Shown in pieces: positions 8,829 through 18,114 of a stretch of 64,000 nucleotides of DNA. The stretch's first letter is position 1, and every line of letters begins with the position of its first letter. Under the pieces are notes generated by a model. That model worked only from the letters and a program-made list of their open reading frames with translations. It had not been told where the DNA came from and searched no databases. The DNA is taken from assembly GCA_016787225.1 (NCBI GenBank), contig JAEUUY010000011.1:186001-250000 (forward strand), read 5' to 3'. The position numbers and the translations under genes are program-made. This DNA comes from Chitinophagales bacterium (GTDB lineage Bacteria; Bacteroidota; Bacteroidia; Chitinophagales; JADJOU01).

Positions 8829-9293
8829 TTATTTGATTTTTTGAAATGATCGATAGTGGTCTGAAGTATAGTAGGCATCCTGCTCATTGGAGGTCACTAG
8901 CCTTTCTGCTCCGCGATTTTGTCCTTGAACCTTAGGATGAACATCCCATTCTCTATAGGTATATTTTTGACCAGAATTACTGGTTTGGGGCAGTAGTCGT
9001 TCTCTATTTTGAAATGTTCTACCTCCTACATAGCCACTAGGCGCTTCGTTGTGCTCTAGTATATACTCGAGCGTCTCTAGCACATAGGCTGGCACCTCTG
9101 ATTTATTAGCACCAGTCTGGCTAGACTCATGCTTTGATGCTGTACTAAAACCTTGTGAGGATTGTGCAGTATTTTCAAAGACACGCTTATCTTCTATTTT
9201 GATTGACTTGGTATGGGTGATATAGCTCAAACCCCAACCCAAAAGAAAAGAGACAAGAATAGCCCCCCAAAATTTCCAGCTAAACGATTGCAT
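8829..9293 (-). CDS. Barnase-like (guanyl-preferring) ribonuclease with an N-terminal membrane or signal segment
   Basis: A 154-residue protein. Residues about 9-26 are a hydrophobic signal or anchor, then a linker to about 64, then a barnase/RNase N1-type domain recognised by APSGYVGGRTFQNRE, YREWDVHP, NRGAERLV and YYTSDHYRSF. By comparison with barnase (Glu73, Arg83, Arg87, His102) the likely catalytic residues are E115, R127, R131 and H146, all present. The enzyme cleaves RNA after guanine-type bases in the known family. The barstar-like gene lies immediately downstream. A TAnnTTTG element lies 17 bases upstream of the ATG. Export would make it a secreted nuclease, possibly antibacterial; the signal alone does not decide between secretion and anchoring. 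Confidence 0.85.
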   Translation of the reverse strand: MQSFSWKFWGAILVSFLLGWGLSYITHTKSIKIEDKRVFENTAQSSQGFSTASKHESSQTGANKSEVPAYVLETLEYILEHNEAPSGYVGGRTFQNRERLLPQTSNSGQKYTYREWDVHPKVQGQNRGAERLVTSNEQDAYYTSDHYRSFQKIK

Positions 9294-9309
9294 TTTTATA
9301 TTCGTATAA

Positions 9310-9317
9310 CAAAAATA
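9310..9317 (-). promoter_or_regulatory. Probable -7 promoter element (TATTTTTG) for the ribonuclease gene
   Basis: The minus strand reads TATTTTTG, matching TAnnTTTG, 17 bases upstream of the start codon at 9293. Strongly A/T-biased sequence (9318-9350) lies next to it, before the yaaA stop. Confidence 0.4.
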
Positions 9318-9347
9318 AGAACTAAATTTTTTTTAATTTATTTTTTT

Positions 9348-10130
9348 TTACTTTTTGCCGATAGGTTGAAATTTACGGGTGAAAACCAGTTTGTCTTCAG
9401 TGCTTAAGTCCATATTGAATTGATACCTTTCGATATCAAATTCTTTTAATAAGGCTATTTTATTGACTTTGTTATCTACGACATAGCGCGCCATCAGTCC
9501 TCTTGCCTTTTTTGAGAAAAAGGAGATATTTTTATAGAGTCCCTTATCTAGTTCTAAAAAATCAAAATTCAAGACTGGCTTTATCAATGATCTCTGATTT
9601 ATTACTTTGAAGTATTCTTGTGAAGCCAAATTTAACAAATGTGTAGAAGGTTTCAAATCTTCATTGATACATTGAGTGACTCGCTCTGACCAGAAAGCAT
9701 AGAGATTTTTCGACTTACCGATACTGACTTTCGAGCCCATTTCGAGACGATAGGGCTCCATAAGATCAAATGGACGCAACACGCCATAGAGTCCAGATAA
9801 TATACGAACATTCTCTTGTGTATAAGCGAATTTCTTTTTATCTAGGCTATAGGCATCAAAACCAAGATAGACCTCTCCATCGAAAGTAAAAATAGCCTGA
9901 CGAGAATTTTTGATATTTTCTTTCGTGCCAAGTGCCTGATAGCGTTCATAATTAAGCATTGCCAGTTTTTCACTTAGAGAAAATGTATCGGCTATAGCCT
10001 TCAATTTCATTTTCTTCAGCATATCTACTACCGGCTTTTTTTCAGTTTCAAATAGCGGCTGTGTAACTATAGTGCAATCAATAGGCTTTGACAATTCTAG
10101 TGATTTAGCGGGAGAGAGGACGAGTAGCAT
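9348..10130 (-). CDS. yaaA: Peroxide stress protein YaaA (UPF0246)
   Basis: A 260-residue protein covering the whole YaaA/DUF328 family. The start MLLVLSPAKSL is diagnostic, and FTFDGEVYLGFDA, LRPFDLMEPYRLEMGS, LLNLASQEYFK and FFSKKARGLMARY follow in the usual order. In E. coli YaaA lowers intracellular iron damage during peroxide stress and has a DNA-binding fold with a helix-hairpin-helix-like motif. The length is the same as the E. coli protein (258). The preceding kinase gene ends directly at this start (TAG followed at once by ATG), so the pair is probably co-translated. Confidence 0.95.
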   Translation of the reverse strand: MLLVLSPAKSLELSKPIDCTIVTQPLFETEKKPVVDMLKKMKLKAIADTFSLSEKLAMLNYERYQALGTKENIKNSRQAIFTFDGEVYLGFDAYSLDKKKFAYTQENVRILSGLYGVLRPFDLMEPYRLEMGSKVSIGKSKNLYAFWSERVTQCINEDLKPSTHLLNLASQEYFKVINQRSLIKPVLNFDFLELDKGLYKNISFFSKKARGLMARYVVDNKVNKIALLKEFDIERYQFNMDLSTEDKLVFTRKFQPIGKK

Positions 10131-10778
10131 CTAAATATTAATTTTAAATTCTGAATTTTGAATAAGTAAATTATTGTTGTTATTTATTACCATACTGGCT
10201 CTTAGTTTAGGTCTACATTTCTCAAAATAAAATTCCTGACCCGCTCTATACCTTTTGTGAAAACGGCTTTTATAGTTTTCTATATCTAAATTCGGATTAG
10301 ATTCTAAAGAGCGTTTTAGATTTCTTGCCCACGATGTTTCAATTTTTACATCTAGATAAATGGAATAATCCCATAATTCAAATAGTTCATCACGATGAAG
10401 AAAAATACCTTCGACAAGCATAATTGTATCATTATCTAGTTCACAATACACTTCTTCTTGTATGTTCTTTTGAAGATTAAACGACTGCGTTAAAATTTTC
10501 TTATCACCATAGCGAAATGGCATGACACAGCGATTTATGAATGTATTGTAATCGTAGGAGTCTAAATAGAAACCATGTGGCGAGTCGACTCCTTTTTGAT
10601 ATCGAATTTCCTTAGGTTGATGAAAATGATCTATGGAAATAACCATTGCCTTTTTATTGATTTTTTTAAGCTCATTTGAAAGCTGATAAGCAAAAGTTGT
10701 TTTCCCTGCAGCATCTACACCATCAATGGAGATAATCTTAGCCTTTGAAGTTAAAATGGAATTTACTAGCTGCTGCAT
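10131..10778 (-). CDS. Uridine kinase-like P-loop nucleoside kinase
   Basis: A 215-residue cytoplasmic kinase. The P-loop GVDAAGKTT lies near residues 20-28, followed by VISIDHFHQP, which is the DxF/H segment of the uridine kinase/phosphoribulokinase superfamily, and DTIMLVEGIFLHRDEL, the Walker-B-like strand with the usual EG. The C-terminal half carries the lid region with several arginines (RNLKRSLESN, SRFHKRYRAGQ). It is shorter and more divergent than canonical Udk, so the substrate is uncertain: uridine or cytidine is likely but not shown. It abuts yaaA and follows the methyltransferase gene by 3 bases, in one minus-strand operon. Confidence 0.75.
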   Translation of the reverse strand: MQQLVNSILTSKAKIISIDGVDAAGKTTFAYQLSNELKKINKKAMVISIDHFHQPKEIRYQKGVDSPHGFYLDSYDYNTFINRCVMPFRYGDKKILTQSFNLQKNIQEEVYCELDNDTIMLVEGIFLHRDELFELWDYSIYLDVKIETSWARNLKRSLESNPNLDIENYKSRFHKRYRAGQEFYFEKCRPKLRASMVINNNNNLLIQNSEFKINI

Positions 10779-10781
10779 AAA

Positions 10782-11537
10782 TTAGACCCAATACATTTGC
10801 GTATCATATTCAAAAGTTACGATACCATTGGACTGATAATTTTGAAATAATTGATTGATAGCTTCCATCAATTTCTCATACTCTCCACCTTGCTTTGGAC
10901 AATAAGAAGAAGACATCAGCCGACCTTTCAATCCATCTAAATTAAATTCCTGATAATTTTTTAACTCATATGTTTTCATAGTTCGCGGAGAAAAAAAATC
11001 AACAATATCATCATCCTTGATTTCTCTGTGATTTGAATTTTGATAAGCAGGGATATTATTTTTCAAAGTCTCTTCATATTCATTTGAAAACGGGGTATTC
11101 GTACTTCTCGAATTCCAAATCAACACCACATTCCCCGTCGGTTTTAAAATTCTTTGAATTTCTTTTTTAAATAAATCTTTATCAAACCAATGAAATGACT
11201 GTGCACAAACAATAATATCGACACTGCTACTTTGTAAATTGGTATTCTCTGCTGTTCCTTCTATACTTTCGGATTTATTATAGTTGCTCAACAACAATTC
11301 TTGAGCCTCTCGCATTTCTTTATTGGGCTCGATGCCATAAACGAAATTTCCATTTTTTAGAAACATTTCCGAAGAGATACCAGTACCTGAACCTATATCA
11401 GCTATGATTTTAGTTGGATTCAAATCAATCACGCGATGGAGTACTTCAATAATTTCACTTGGATAATGTGGGCGATATTTTATATAATCTTCCACGCGGT
11501 TTAAAAACCTTTTTGTATTATCGACATTTATTGTCAT
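10782..11537 (-). CDS. Class I SAM-dependent methyltransferase
   Basis: A 251-residue cytoplasmic enzyme. Motif I IADIGSGTGISSEMF starts near residue 44; the acidic end of strand 2 is in YGIEPNKEM; motif with GTAENTNLQSSSVDIIVCAQSFHWFD corresponds to the adenine-binding loop and the start of motif IV; NVVLIWNSR follows. This layout is typical of the Methyltransf_11/25 (UbiE-like) group, which act on small molecules. The substrate is unknown. It is closely flanked by dapD (35 bases) and the kinase gene (3 bases). Confidence 0.82.
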   Translation of the reverse strand: MTINVDNTKRFLNRVEDYIKYRPHYPSEIIEVLHRVIDLNPTKIIADIGSGTGISSEMFLKNGNFVYGIEPNKEMREAQELLLSNYNKSESIEGTAENTNLQSSSVDIIVCAQSFHWFDKDLFKKEIQRILKPTGNVVLIWNSRSTNTPFSNEYEETLKNNIPAYQNSNHREIKDDDIVDFFSPRTMKTYELKNYQEFNLDGLKGRLMSSSYCPKQGGEYEKLMEAINQLFQNYQSNGIVTFEYDTQMYWV

Positions 11538-11572
11538 GTCTCGACTAGACTCTTAGTAACAATAAGATTCAT

Positions 11573-12382
11573 TTAAACCGCCACATCAAAATCTCTCAAT
11601 GCTTGATTAAGAGATGTCTTTTTATCGGTCGATTCAGTTCGCTTACCTATAATCAATGCGCAAGGCACGTGATAGGTTCCTGCATTAAATTGCTTAGGTA
11701 AACTACCTGGTATGACTACACTTCTAGCAGGCACTACACCTTTATACTCAATAGGTTCTTTACCAGATACATCAATAATTTTAGTCGAAGCTGTTAGCAC
11801 CACATTGGCACCTAATACTGCTTCTTCTTCTACTCTTACACCTTCTACGACGATACATCTACTCCCGATAAAAGCACCATCTTCGATGATAACAGGGGCA
11901 GCCTGAGGTGGCTCTAAAACACCGCCTATTCCTACACCACCACTCAAATGTACATGCTTGCCTATTTGCGCGCAACTGCCTACGGTAGCCCAGGTATCGA
12001 CCATAGTGCCCTCATCGACATAAGCTCCGATATTGACATAAGATGGCATCAAGACCACACCTTTCTGTATAAAGCTGCCATAGCGCGCCACTGCATGCGG
12101 CACAACGCGAACTCCGCGTTCGGCATAGTTTTTTTTCAATGGTATTTTATCATAAAATTCCATAGGGCCTACTTCAAAAGTTTCCATATCACGACTAGGA
12201 AAGTAGAGCAGTATTGCCTTCTTGACCCAATCATTCACCTGCCATAATCCATTGATTTTTTCCGCAACCCGCAGTTCTCCTTTATCTACTTTTTCAACAA
12301 CTTCAAAAACTACTTGTTTATCTACTGCTAATAAAGATCTATCATTCCAGATAGCCTCGATTTTGGATTGATATGAACTCAT
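11573..12382 (-). CDS. dapD: 2,3,4,5-tetrahydropyridine-2,6-dicarboxylate N-succinyltransferase
   Basis: A 269-residue enzyme of the succinylase branch of lysine and meso-diaminopimelate biosynthesis; it transfers succinyl from succinyl-CoA to tetrahydrodipicolinate in the cytoplasm. The left-handed beta-helix hexapeptide repeats are clear (for example SYVNIGAYVDEGTMVDTW, GSCAQIGKHVHLSGGVG, FIGSRCIVVEGVRVEE, VLGANVVLTAST), preceded by the alpha-helical N-terminal domain, and the length fits E. coli DapD (274). The diaminopimelate made here is used in peptidoglycan cross-links, in line with murF-alr elsewhere in the window. The preceding lipoprotein gene ends 10 bases upstream, so the two are likely co-transcribed. 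Confidence 0.96.
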   Translation of the reverse strand: MSSYQSKIEAIWNDRSLLAVDKQVVFEVVEKVDKGELRVAEKINGLWQVNDWVKKAILLYFPSRDMETFEVGPMEFYDKIPLKKNYAERGVRVVPHAVARYGSFIQKGVVLMPSYVNIGAYVDEGTMVDTWATVGSCAQIGKHVHLSGGVGIGGVLEPPQAAPVIIEDGAFIGSRCIVVEGVRVEEEAVLGANVVLTASTKIIDVSGKEPIEYKGVVPARSVVIPGSLPKQFNAGTYHVPCALIIGKRTESTDKKTSLNQALRDFDVAV

Positions 12383-12392
12383 TGAAAATTTA

Positions 12393-13049
12393 TTAATATG
12401 TAAAACTTGTTACTTTGCTTACTTCCACTCCTCCTTGAGTTAAGGAATAATACCCAAAACCACAAAAATAAAGATAATCTGCGTCCGATGTGGTTATGGT
12501 GGATCCTGCAATCGTTGTGCTTAACTTTAAATTAACTTTAATTCCATTGGTATAATTAGTTCCATTAATCGTTTGTGAAATACCTTTCTGAACTATTTTA
12601 AATTCATAGGTAGAGCCATTGGATAACGTTGTTGACCAAGTTGCATTCACTGGTTCTTTTGGTTTTAGATAAATTAGTTTAGTCGCTGGTATCGATACTC
12701 CACCAAGATTAACGGCTGGTGTATACTGCCACACGTTACCTGCAGTATCCACACCAATATAACTTTCGAAATTATTATTAGATTTATTTAAAAACATAAA
12801 ATACTTTTCAGTACCAATTGTGGTATCCTTAATGACTTCATAATTTCTCACAGCTCCATTAGAGTCTTTTTGAGTCATTTTTGAACCCAGCCGATATGGT
12901 GCATAGGTGCAAGTCGAAGGATTCGTAGGGTTAGAACCTACAGCATTGGCATTCCCTAATGAATTATATGATCCAGGAACGTCAGGCTTATAACAAGACG
13001 CCACCAATAATATCCCTATAAACACCAAACCACTTAACAATTTTTTCAT
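12393..13049 (-). CDS. Lipoprotein of unknown function
   Basis: A 218-residue exported protein with a signal peptide and lipobox LVASC (lipidated cysteine near residue 19), then a Pro/Asn/Ser-rich linker. The mature part is predicted all-beta, with repeated strands such as NYEVIKDTTIGTEKYFMF and STYEFKIVQKG, and ends in an aromatic pattern YFCGFGYYSLTQGGVEV. I do not recognise a family; similar secreted beta-rich lipoproteins are common in Bacteroidota. A TAnnTTTG element lies 22 bases upstream of the ATG, so this gene probably starts the transcript that continues through dapD, the methyltransferase and the kinase. Confidence 0.65.
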   Translation of the reverse strand: MKKLLSGLVFIGILLVASCYKPDVPGSYNSLGNANAVGSNPTNPSTCTYAPYRLGSKMTQKDSNGAVRNYEVIKDTTIGTEKYFMFLNKSNNNFESYIGVDTAGNVWQYTPAVNLGGVSIPATKLIYLKPKEPVNATWSTTLSNGSTYEFKIVQKGISQTINGTNYTNGIKVNLKLSTTIAGSTITTSDADYLYFCGFGYYSLTQGGVEVSKVTSFTY

Positions 13050-13071
13050 ATTTTATTTTTATTTTAATAAT

Positions 13072-13079
13072 CAAATATA
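13072..13079 (-). promoter_or_regulatory. Probable -7 promoter element (TATATTTG) for the lipoprotein-dapD operon
   Basis: The minus strand reads TATATTTG, an exact TAnnTTTG match, 22 bases upstream of the lipoprotein start codon at 13049. Confidence 0.5.
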
Positions 13080-13102
13080 GCGAGATTTAAAAAATCAACT
13101 AA

Positions 13103-13753
13103 TTATTTCAAAATGCCAATTAACTCCTTAGAAACCAACTCTGCTTTTTCATAAACGGCTAAGTGACCTCCCCCTTTAATTTTGATCGCATTCTTTATAT
13201 TCCAAATAGGAAAAATAAAATCACCAGTTCCATGAATATGATAAACCTCACATTCTAAATTTTCTTTGCTATCCCAATACACCACTTGTTTAAATGCCCA
13301 ACGAGTATAACACTCATCTCTCATGGAATATAGTCTAGCTAGATTTGGTCGGTCTGGGTTCAAGCATTGCCTCACCATAGAAAACCAGCCCACTAGGGGA
13401 CCTTTATTCAATAAGATATAAGGGAAGATTTTATACAAGGGAATAACTCTATTTATCTGAATCCAAAATGGCTTTTCACTATTAGCCTTAATAGTACTTA
13501 TAAGTATCAACTTTCTCGGCCGCTTAATTTTTGCTATTTCTTGAGCAATTATACCGCCAAAAGACAACCCTAATAAAATGAATTCCTTGGAATCATCTAT
13601 TGTATGAGCCATTCTAAAGGCATAGCTGCTCACTTCTTCATCTCTTGCTGGGATAAGCCAAGGAATATACATCCATTCAAAATTAGGTGGTATTTTTAGC
13701 TTTTCAAATACCTTTTCATTTGCCCCTAAACCAGAAATGGCATAAATCTTCAC
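13103..13753 (-). CDS. Alpha/beta hydrolase
   Basis: A 216-residue cytoplasmic protein with the alpha/beta hydrolase layout. After the first strand MKIYAISGLGANEKVF, the nucleophile elbow LLGLSFGGIIAQEIA (GxSxG, serine near residue 65) is clear. A late strand with VYHIHGTGDFIFPI carries the likely catalytic aspartate, and KGGGHLAVYEKAE the histidine, so a complete triad can be proposed. There is no signal peptide. The substrate is unknown; no lid features allow a guess. It starts 6 bases after the stop of the outer-membrane protein gene and is probably in the same transcript. Confidence 0.78.
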   Translation of the reverse strand: MKIYAISGLGANEKVFEKLKIPPNFEWMYIPWLIPARDEEVSSYAFRMAHTIDDSKEFILLGLSFGGIIAQEIAKIKRPRKLILISTIKANSEKPFWIQINRVIPLYKIFPYILLNKGPLVGWFSMVRQCLNPDRPNLARLYSMRDECYTRWAFKQVVYWDSKENLECEVYHIHGTGDFIFPIWNIKNAIKIKGGGHLAVYEKAELVSKELIGILK

Positions 13754-13759
13754 AACATC

Positions 13760-14287
13760 TTATCTTCCGAATCGATAGGTCAAACCTATTTTAAAAGCAC
13801 CTAAAGTCTTACTCTCATTTCTAAGATAGTGATCTGTATTTAGTCTACCTCCAGAAATTTCTGTATTAATAGCAAAGCGTTGGCTGAAAAAATAATGCAT
13901 ACCGATTTGTAATCCGTAACCCATATTCGCGCTATCTGCCTCAATTTTCTTGATACTATTTGTCACTAACCAATAATTATAATATGCCCCTGCATATAAA
14001 TCCCAGCGCTCATCATAAATATTTAGCAAATGGTTGAAATGATAATTTAATTTAGCATGTCCACCGAAAATTCTATACTGGTCGAAAGTTTCCTTAGAAT
14101 ACCTATAATTAAAATCAAACCCTAAAGAAATATCACGAAACAGACCATATTCAAACCCAAGGTGAAAAGGGAGTCCGTAATTAGTGATTCCCACACCCAG
14201 TGTCGTTTGAAATCTATTTTTTACGCTATACTGCGCACTCAATGACAAAGCAACTAAAGAAAAAACAACTATAAATATTTTCTTCAT
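13760..14287 (-). CDS. Outer-membrane beta-barrel protein of unknown function
   Basis: A 175-residue protein. I place the start at the ATG at 14287 because MKKIFIVVFSLVALSLSAQ is a clean signal peptide; an upstream ATG at 14404 would add 39 residues running through the aconitase terminator and is unlikely. The mature part consists of alternating amphipathic strands ending in aromatic residues (for example LHFGFEYGLF-like, AKLNYHFNHLL, YAGAYYNYWLV, GYGLQIGMHYFF), and the chain ends FKIGLTYRFGR, the typical last strand of outer-membrane porin-like barrels. About eight strands fit the length, as in OmpW/OmpX-size barrels. No ligand can be proposed. Confidence 0.7.
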   Translation of the reverse strand: MKKIFIVVFSLVALSLSAQYSVKNRFQTTLGVGITNYGLPFHLGFEYGLFRDISLGFDFNYRYSKETFDQYRIFGGHAKLNYHFNHLLNIYDERWDLYAGAYYNYWLVTNSIKKIEADSANMGYGLQIGMHYFFSQRFAINTEISGGRLNTDHYLRNESKTLGAFKIGLTYRFGR

Positions 14288-14334
14288 AAAAGTTAAATGA
14301 TGGGTAAAGTTAAGGGAATAGCTAGAAATGAAAC

Positions 14335-14369
14335 AAAAAAACCTGCCAAAAATTTCATTAGCAGGTTTT
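14335..14369 (-). terminator. Rho-independent terminator of the aconitase gene
   Basis: A 9-bp perfect stem (arms 14338-14346 and 14361-14369, AAAACCTGC/GCAGGTTTT) followed on the minus strand by a T run (14335-14340). It lies 25 bases beyond the aconitase stop codon. Confidence 0.85.
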
Positions 14370-14393
14370 ATAAATTCGTGCATTCGTGGCTTT

Positions 14394-16661
14394 CTACCCC
14401 GCAAACTGCTTCCGAATAATATTCAGCGCGCCACCTTCTTTGAACCACTCGATTTGCTGAGCATTGTAGGTATGATTCGCTAGGATAGTAGATTCTGAAC
14501 CGTCTTTGTGCTTGAATACGAGGGTCAAAGGTTTACCTGGAGTGAAAGATGTCAAATCTGAAATCGTGATTTTATCATCTTCTTGAATCTTATCATAGTC
14601 CGACTTATCTGCAAAGGTTAAGGCTAGCATACCTTGCTTTTTCAAATTGGTTTCATGGATACGAGCAAAGGATTTTACAAGCACTGCTTTTACACCCAAA
14701 TGACGAGGCTCCATAGCCGCATGTTCTCTCGATGAACCTTCACCATAATTTTCATCGCCTACTACGATAGAACCTATATTGGCAGCTTTGTAGGCACGCT
14801 GAACTTTTGGCACTTCGTCATACTCACCTGTCAATTGATTTTTTACCTTATTCGCCGTTTCATTATAGAAATTGATAGCACCTATCAGCATATTATTGGA
14901 AATATTGTCCAAATGACCTCTGAATTTCAACCAAGGTCCTGCCATAGAGATATGGTCTGTCGTACATTTGCCTTTGGCTTTGATGAGAAGAAACATATCA
15001 GAAAAATTCTCTCCACCCCATTTCTCAAAAGGTGAAAGTAACTGTAGTCTGCTCGATGTTGGCTCCACTACGACATCTACTTTGCTACCATCTTCTAGCG
15101 GAGCTACATAGCCAGCATCCTCTACTGCAAAGCCTTTTGTTGGCAATTCATCGCCTACTGGCGGGTCTAGTTTTACTTGCTCACCTTTCTCATTGGTCAA
15201 GCTATCTGTCAATGGATTGAAGGTTAAATCGCCCGCTATAGCTAATGCCGTAACGATTTCTGGCGAACCCACAAAGGCATAAGTATTCGGATTGCCATCC
15301 TGACGAGCTGCGAAGTTTCTATTAAATGAATGTATAATGGTATTTTTTTCTTTTTTCTCTGCACCCATTCGACTCCACATACCAATACATGGACCACATG
15401 CATTAGAAAATACTTTCGCACCAATATTATCAAAGATTTCCAAGAAGCCATCGCGCTCAATAGTATAGCGTATCTGCTCTGAACCAGGAGTGATAGTATA
15501 TTCTGCTTTGGCTTTAAGATTTTTATCTGACACTTGTTTGGCTAGGGAAACTGCTCTTGAGATATCTTCATACGATGAATTCGTACAGCTTCCTATCAAT
15601 CCCACCTCTACCTTGGTAGGCCAGCCATTTGCAGCAGCTGCTTCTTTCATTTTAGAGATTGGTGTAGCGAGATCTGGGCTGAAAGGTCCATTGATATATG
15701 GCTCTAGCGTATTCAAATCTATTTCATATACTTCGTCAAAGTATTTTTTAGGATCGGCATAGCACTCAGCATCAGCGGTCAAATGTTCTTTAATGCCGTT
15801 TGCCAAATCAGCGACGTCTGCTCTGCCTGTAGCTCGTAAGTATCTATCCATACTTTCATCATATCCAAAGGTAGAAGTAGTAGCGCCTATTTCAGCTCCC
15901 ATATTGGCTATAGTACCTTTGCCTGTGCATGACATATTTTCTACTCCTTCACCGAAGTATTCTACAATAGCTCCAGTACCACCTTTTACCGTTAGGATAC
16001 CTGCCACTTTTAATATCACATCCTTCGCGCTACACCAGCCATTCAACTTTCCAGTCAATTTAATTCCTATCAACTTTGGCCATTTCAGCTCCCAAGGAAG
16101 ACCTGCCATTACATCGACAGCATCTGCTCCACCTACGCCGATAGCCACCATACCTAGACCGCCTGCATTTACGGTGTGTGAATCCGTACCTATCATCATA
16201 CCACCTGGGAAAGCATAGTTTTCTAAAACGATTTGGTGGATAATTCCTGCACCCGGCTTCCAGAAACCGATACCATATTTATTAGATACTGAGGCTAAGA
16301 AATCAAAAACTTCTTTACTTTCTTTGTTGGCAAATTCCAAGTCTACAGCAGAGCCCACTTTTGCCTGTATCAAGTGATCACAATGTACTGTACTCGGTAC
16401 AGCTACCTTGCTGCGACCACTGGTCATAAACTGTAGCAGTGCCATTTGAGCGGTAGCATCCTGCATAGCTACTCTATCTGGTGCGAAATCGACATAAGAG
16501 CCTCCTCGCTGAAAATCTTCAATTTTTTGGTCTGCATGTAAATGCGAGAAAAGAATTTTTTCAGATAAAGTCAATGGTCTATTGACTACTGCTCTTGCTT
16601 TTTGGAGTTTTGAAGGTATGTTTTCGTAAACCTTCTTGATCATATCGATATCGAATGCCAT
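14394..16661 (-). CDS. acnA: Aconitate hydratase
   Basis: A 755-residue aconitase, isomerising citrate to isocitrate in the TCA cycle through a 4Fe-4S cluster. The three cluster cysteines are visible at residues 359 (GSCTNSS), 422 and 425 ([10 protein letters not shown]). Other family motifs are [40 protein letters not shown] and the C-terminal swivel domain with [21 protein letters not shown]. The size and organisation resemble the mitochondrial-type aconitases found in many Bacteroidota; the symbol is used loosely for the family. It is transcribed alone: a promoter element precedes it and a terminator follows it. The 2-oxoacid:ferredoxin oxidoreductase genes further on belong to the same metabolic area. 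Confidence 0.97.
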   Translation of the reverse strand: MAFDIDMIKKVYENIPSKLQKARAVVNRPLTLSEKILFSHLHADQKIEDFQRGGSYVDFAPDRVAMQDATAQMALLQFMTSGRSKVAVPSTVHCDHLIQAKVGSAVDLEFANKESKEVFDFLASVSNKYGIGFWKPGAGIIHQIVLENYAFPGGMMIGTDSHTVNAGGLGMVAIGVGGADAVDVMAGLPWELKWPKLIGIKLTGKLNGWCSAKDVILKVAGILTVKGGTGAIVEYFGEGVENMSCTGKGTIANMGAEIGATTSTFGYDESMDRYLRATGRADVADLANGIKEHLTADAECYADPKKYFDEVYEIDLNTLEPYINGPFSPDLATPISKMKEAAAANGWPTKVEVGLIGSCTNSSYEDISRAVSLAKQVSDKNLKAKAEYTITPGSEQIRYTIERDGFLEIFDNIGAKVFSNACGPCIGMWSRMGAEKKEKNTIIHSFNRNFAARQDGNPNTYAFVGSPEIVTALAIAGDLTFNPLTDSLTNEKGEQVKLDPPVGDELPTKGFAVEDAGYVAPLEDGSKVDVVVEPTSSRLQLLSPFEKWGGENFSDMFLLIKAKGKCTTDHISMAGPWLKFRGHLDNISNNMLIGAINFYNETANKVKNQLTGEYDEVPKVQRAYKAANIGSIVVGDENYGEGSSREHAAMEPRHLGVKAVLVKSFARIHETNLKKQGMLALTFADKSDYDKIQEDDKITISDLTSFTPGKPLTLVFKHKDGSESTILANHTYNAQQIEWFKEGGALNIIRKQFAG

Positions 16662-16699
16662 TGGAAATAAATTAAATGGTTTTAAAATTATAGGATTCG

Positions 16700-16707
16700 C
16701 AAATATA
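16700..16707 (-). promoter_or_regulatory. Probable -7 promoter element (TATATTTG) for aconitase
   Basis: The minus strand reads TATATTTG, an exact TAnnTTTG match, 38 bases upstream of the aconitase ATG. Confidence 0.5.
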
Positions 16708-16776
16708 ACAATAGTTTGACTATAGAGGTTCAGAGTTTAGGGAAAATTAAGAAACTGATAGAATATGTGAATTGCA

Positions 16777-16784
16777 TATCTTTG
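16777..16784 (+). promoter_or_regulatory. Probable -7 promoter element (TATCTTTG) for the patatin gene
   Basis: TATCTTTG matches TAnnTTTG and ends 21 bases before the ATG at 16806. It supports that start over the open frame that begins at 16716, which would lie upstream of the promoter. Confidence 0.5.
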
Positions 16785-16805
16785 GTCAACTTAAACAATA
16801 TTTTA

Positions 16806-17993
16806 ATGAAACGATATTTCTTAGTCATACTCTGTCTTAGTGTTTTGAATAGTCTACAATCACAGGCTAATTCATTTAAACCACCCCATAATAGAGTTTT
16901 GGTCATCAGTGGTGGTGGTGCCCGAGGAGCATGGGGTGTAGGAGTCTGCAAGGCACTATTGGAGAGACATCAAGGCTATAAAGCTGTCTATGGAACTAGC
17001 ACTGGTAGCCTAATGGCACCGATGATTTTGCTTCAAAACATTGATAAATTGGAATTTAATTATACCAATGTAACCCAAAAAAGTATTTTCAATTGCAATC
17101 CATTTAAGGTAAAAAAAGAACCTGTATTAATTGATGGTACGCAAGCAATAGATAGTTTAACCAATATAAAACTATTTACGATGAAAACAGATATTAAGCC
17201 ATTAAACGCTCTATGGCGTTTAATTTTGGGTAAACCAACCTTGGGAGAATCTTATAATCTAAGAAACTTGATTCAAAGTCAATTTACAAAGGAAGAATAT
17301 AATAAATTGCAATCTATATGCAAACTTTATGACTTTGAAATTGGTGTAGGAGTTACGAATATGGAGGAAGCTAAATTTGAGATGATAAAAAATACAAATA
17401 AGGATTATGATGAATTTATTAACTATATGTGGGCCTCTGCCAATCAACCCGTATTTATGACTTACTACTACGATGAAAAACGAAAAAGACATTTTGCTGA
17501 TGGGGGACTTATAGAAGTTTTGCCGATAAGGCAAGCGATTGAATACGCAGTAAAACACAAAGTAGATACGATTGATGTCGTTTTGAATAACTCTGTGAAT
17601 ATTATTGAACCTAAAGATTTTAATATCAAAAAAAACTTTATATCCGGTGGACTTATGCGGATATTAAACACTTATGGCCAATCTACGTTATCTTCCAATA
17701 TCGAACTAGGTATGCTTAAAGCTAATTTGGAATCTATCATACGAGATGATTTTTCAGAAGGACTCGACCGAGATATCGTCATTAACATCTATTCTATGAA
17801 TAGACGTCTGGCTATGCTTTATAAAAATGAGCTTGGTTTTGATAAGGACCTCATGAAGTTTCTTTTAGCATACGGATATCATTCCACGAATAGAAAATTA
17901 AATTCTGACAAGCATTCCCAGCCCATTCAAACAATGAGCCTACCCCCAACAACTATACCAAAAGGCAAGTTGAAGTTTAGCATAGAAGAGTAG
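16806..17993 (+). CDS. Secreted patatin-like phospholipase
   Basis: A 395-residue lipid acyl hydrolase. The start at 16806 is chosen because it gives a signal peptide (about residues 1-19) and lies just after a promoter element. The oxyanion glycine-rich motif GGGARGAWGVG begins at residue 36, the nucleophile elbow GTSTG has Ser65, and the catalytic aspartate is D232 in FADGGLIEVLP. These three elements complete a patatin Ser-Asp dyad. The substrate is probably a membrane or dietary lipid ester; exact specificity is unknown. It has no type IX sorting tail, so it may stay in the periplasm. It is divergent from aconitase, with about 140 bases between the two starts. Confidence 0.88.
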   Translation: MKRYFLVILCLSVLNSLQSQANSFKPPHNRVLVISGGGARGAWGVGVCKALLERHQGYKAVYGTSTGSLMAPMILLQNIDKLEFNYTNVTQKSIFNCNPFKVKKEPVLIDGTQAIDSLTNIKLFTMKTDIKPLNALWRLILGKPTLGESYNLRNLIQSQFTKEEYNKLQSICKLYDFEIGVGVTNMEEAKFEMIKNTNKDYDEFINYMWASANQPVFMTYYYDEKRKRHFADGGLIEVLPIRQAIEYAVKHKVDTIDVVLNNSVNIIEPKDFNIKKNFISGGLMRILNTYGQSTLSSNIELGMLKANLESIIRDDFSEGLDRDIVINIYSMNRRLAMLYKNELGFDKDLMKFLLAYGYHSTNRKLNSDKHSQPIQTMSLPPTTIPKGKLKFSIEE

Positions 17994-18114
17994 TCGACAT
18001 CTATTTTATAACTAATTCTTATGAATGTGACAACCATCACAGAACCTATGCTATTCTAGAACCCGCTATCTAGGAGTAATGTTATTCTTGTATATAACCT
18101 CTAAATTTTTAAAA

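Noticed and set aside
14287-14404. Longer start for the outer-membrane barrel protein
   Set aside because: The extension runs through the aconitase terminator and places 39 residues before an intact signal peptide.
15793-16218. Open frame of 141 codons on the plus strand inside the aconitase gene
   Set aside because: It lies wholly antisense to the well-conserved aconitase frame, has low-complexity Pro/Ala composition and matches no family; it is a shadow of the coding strand.
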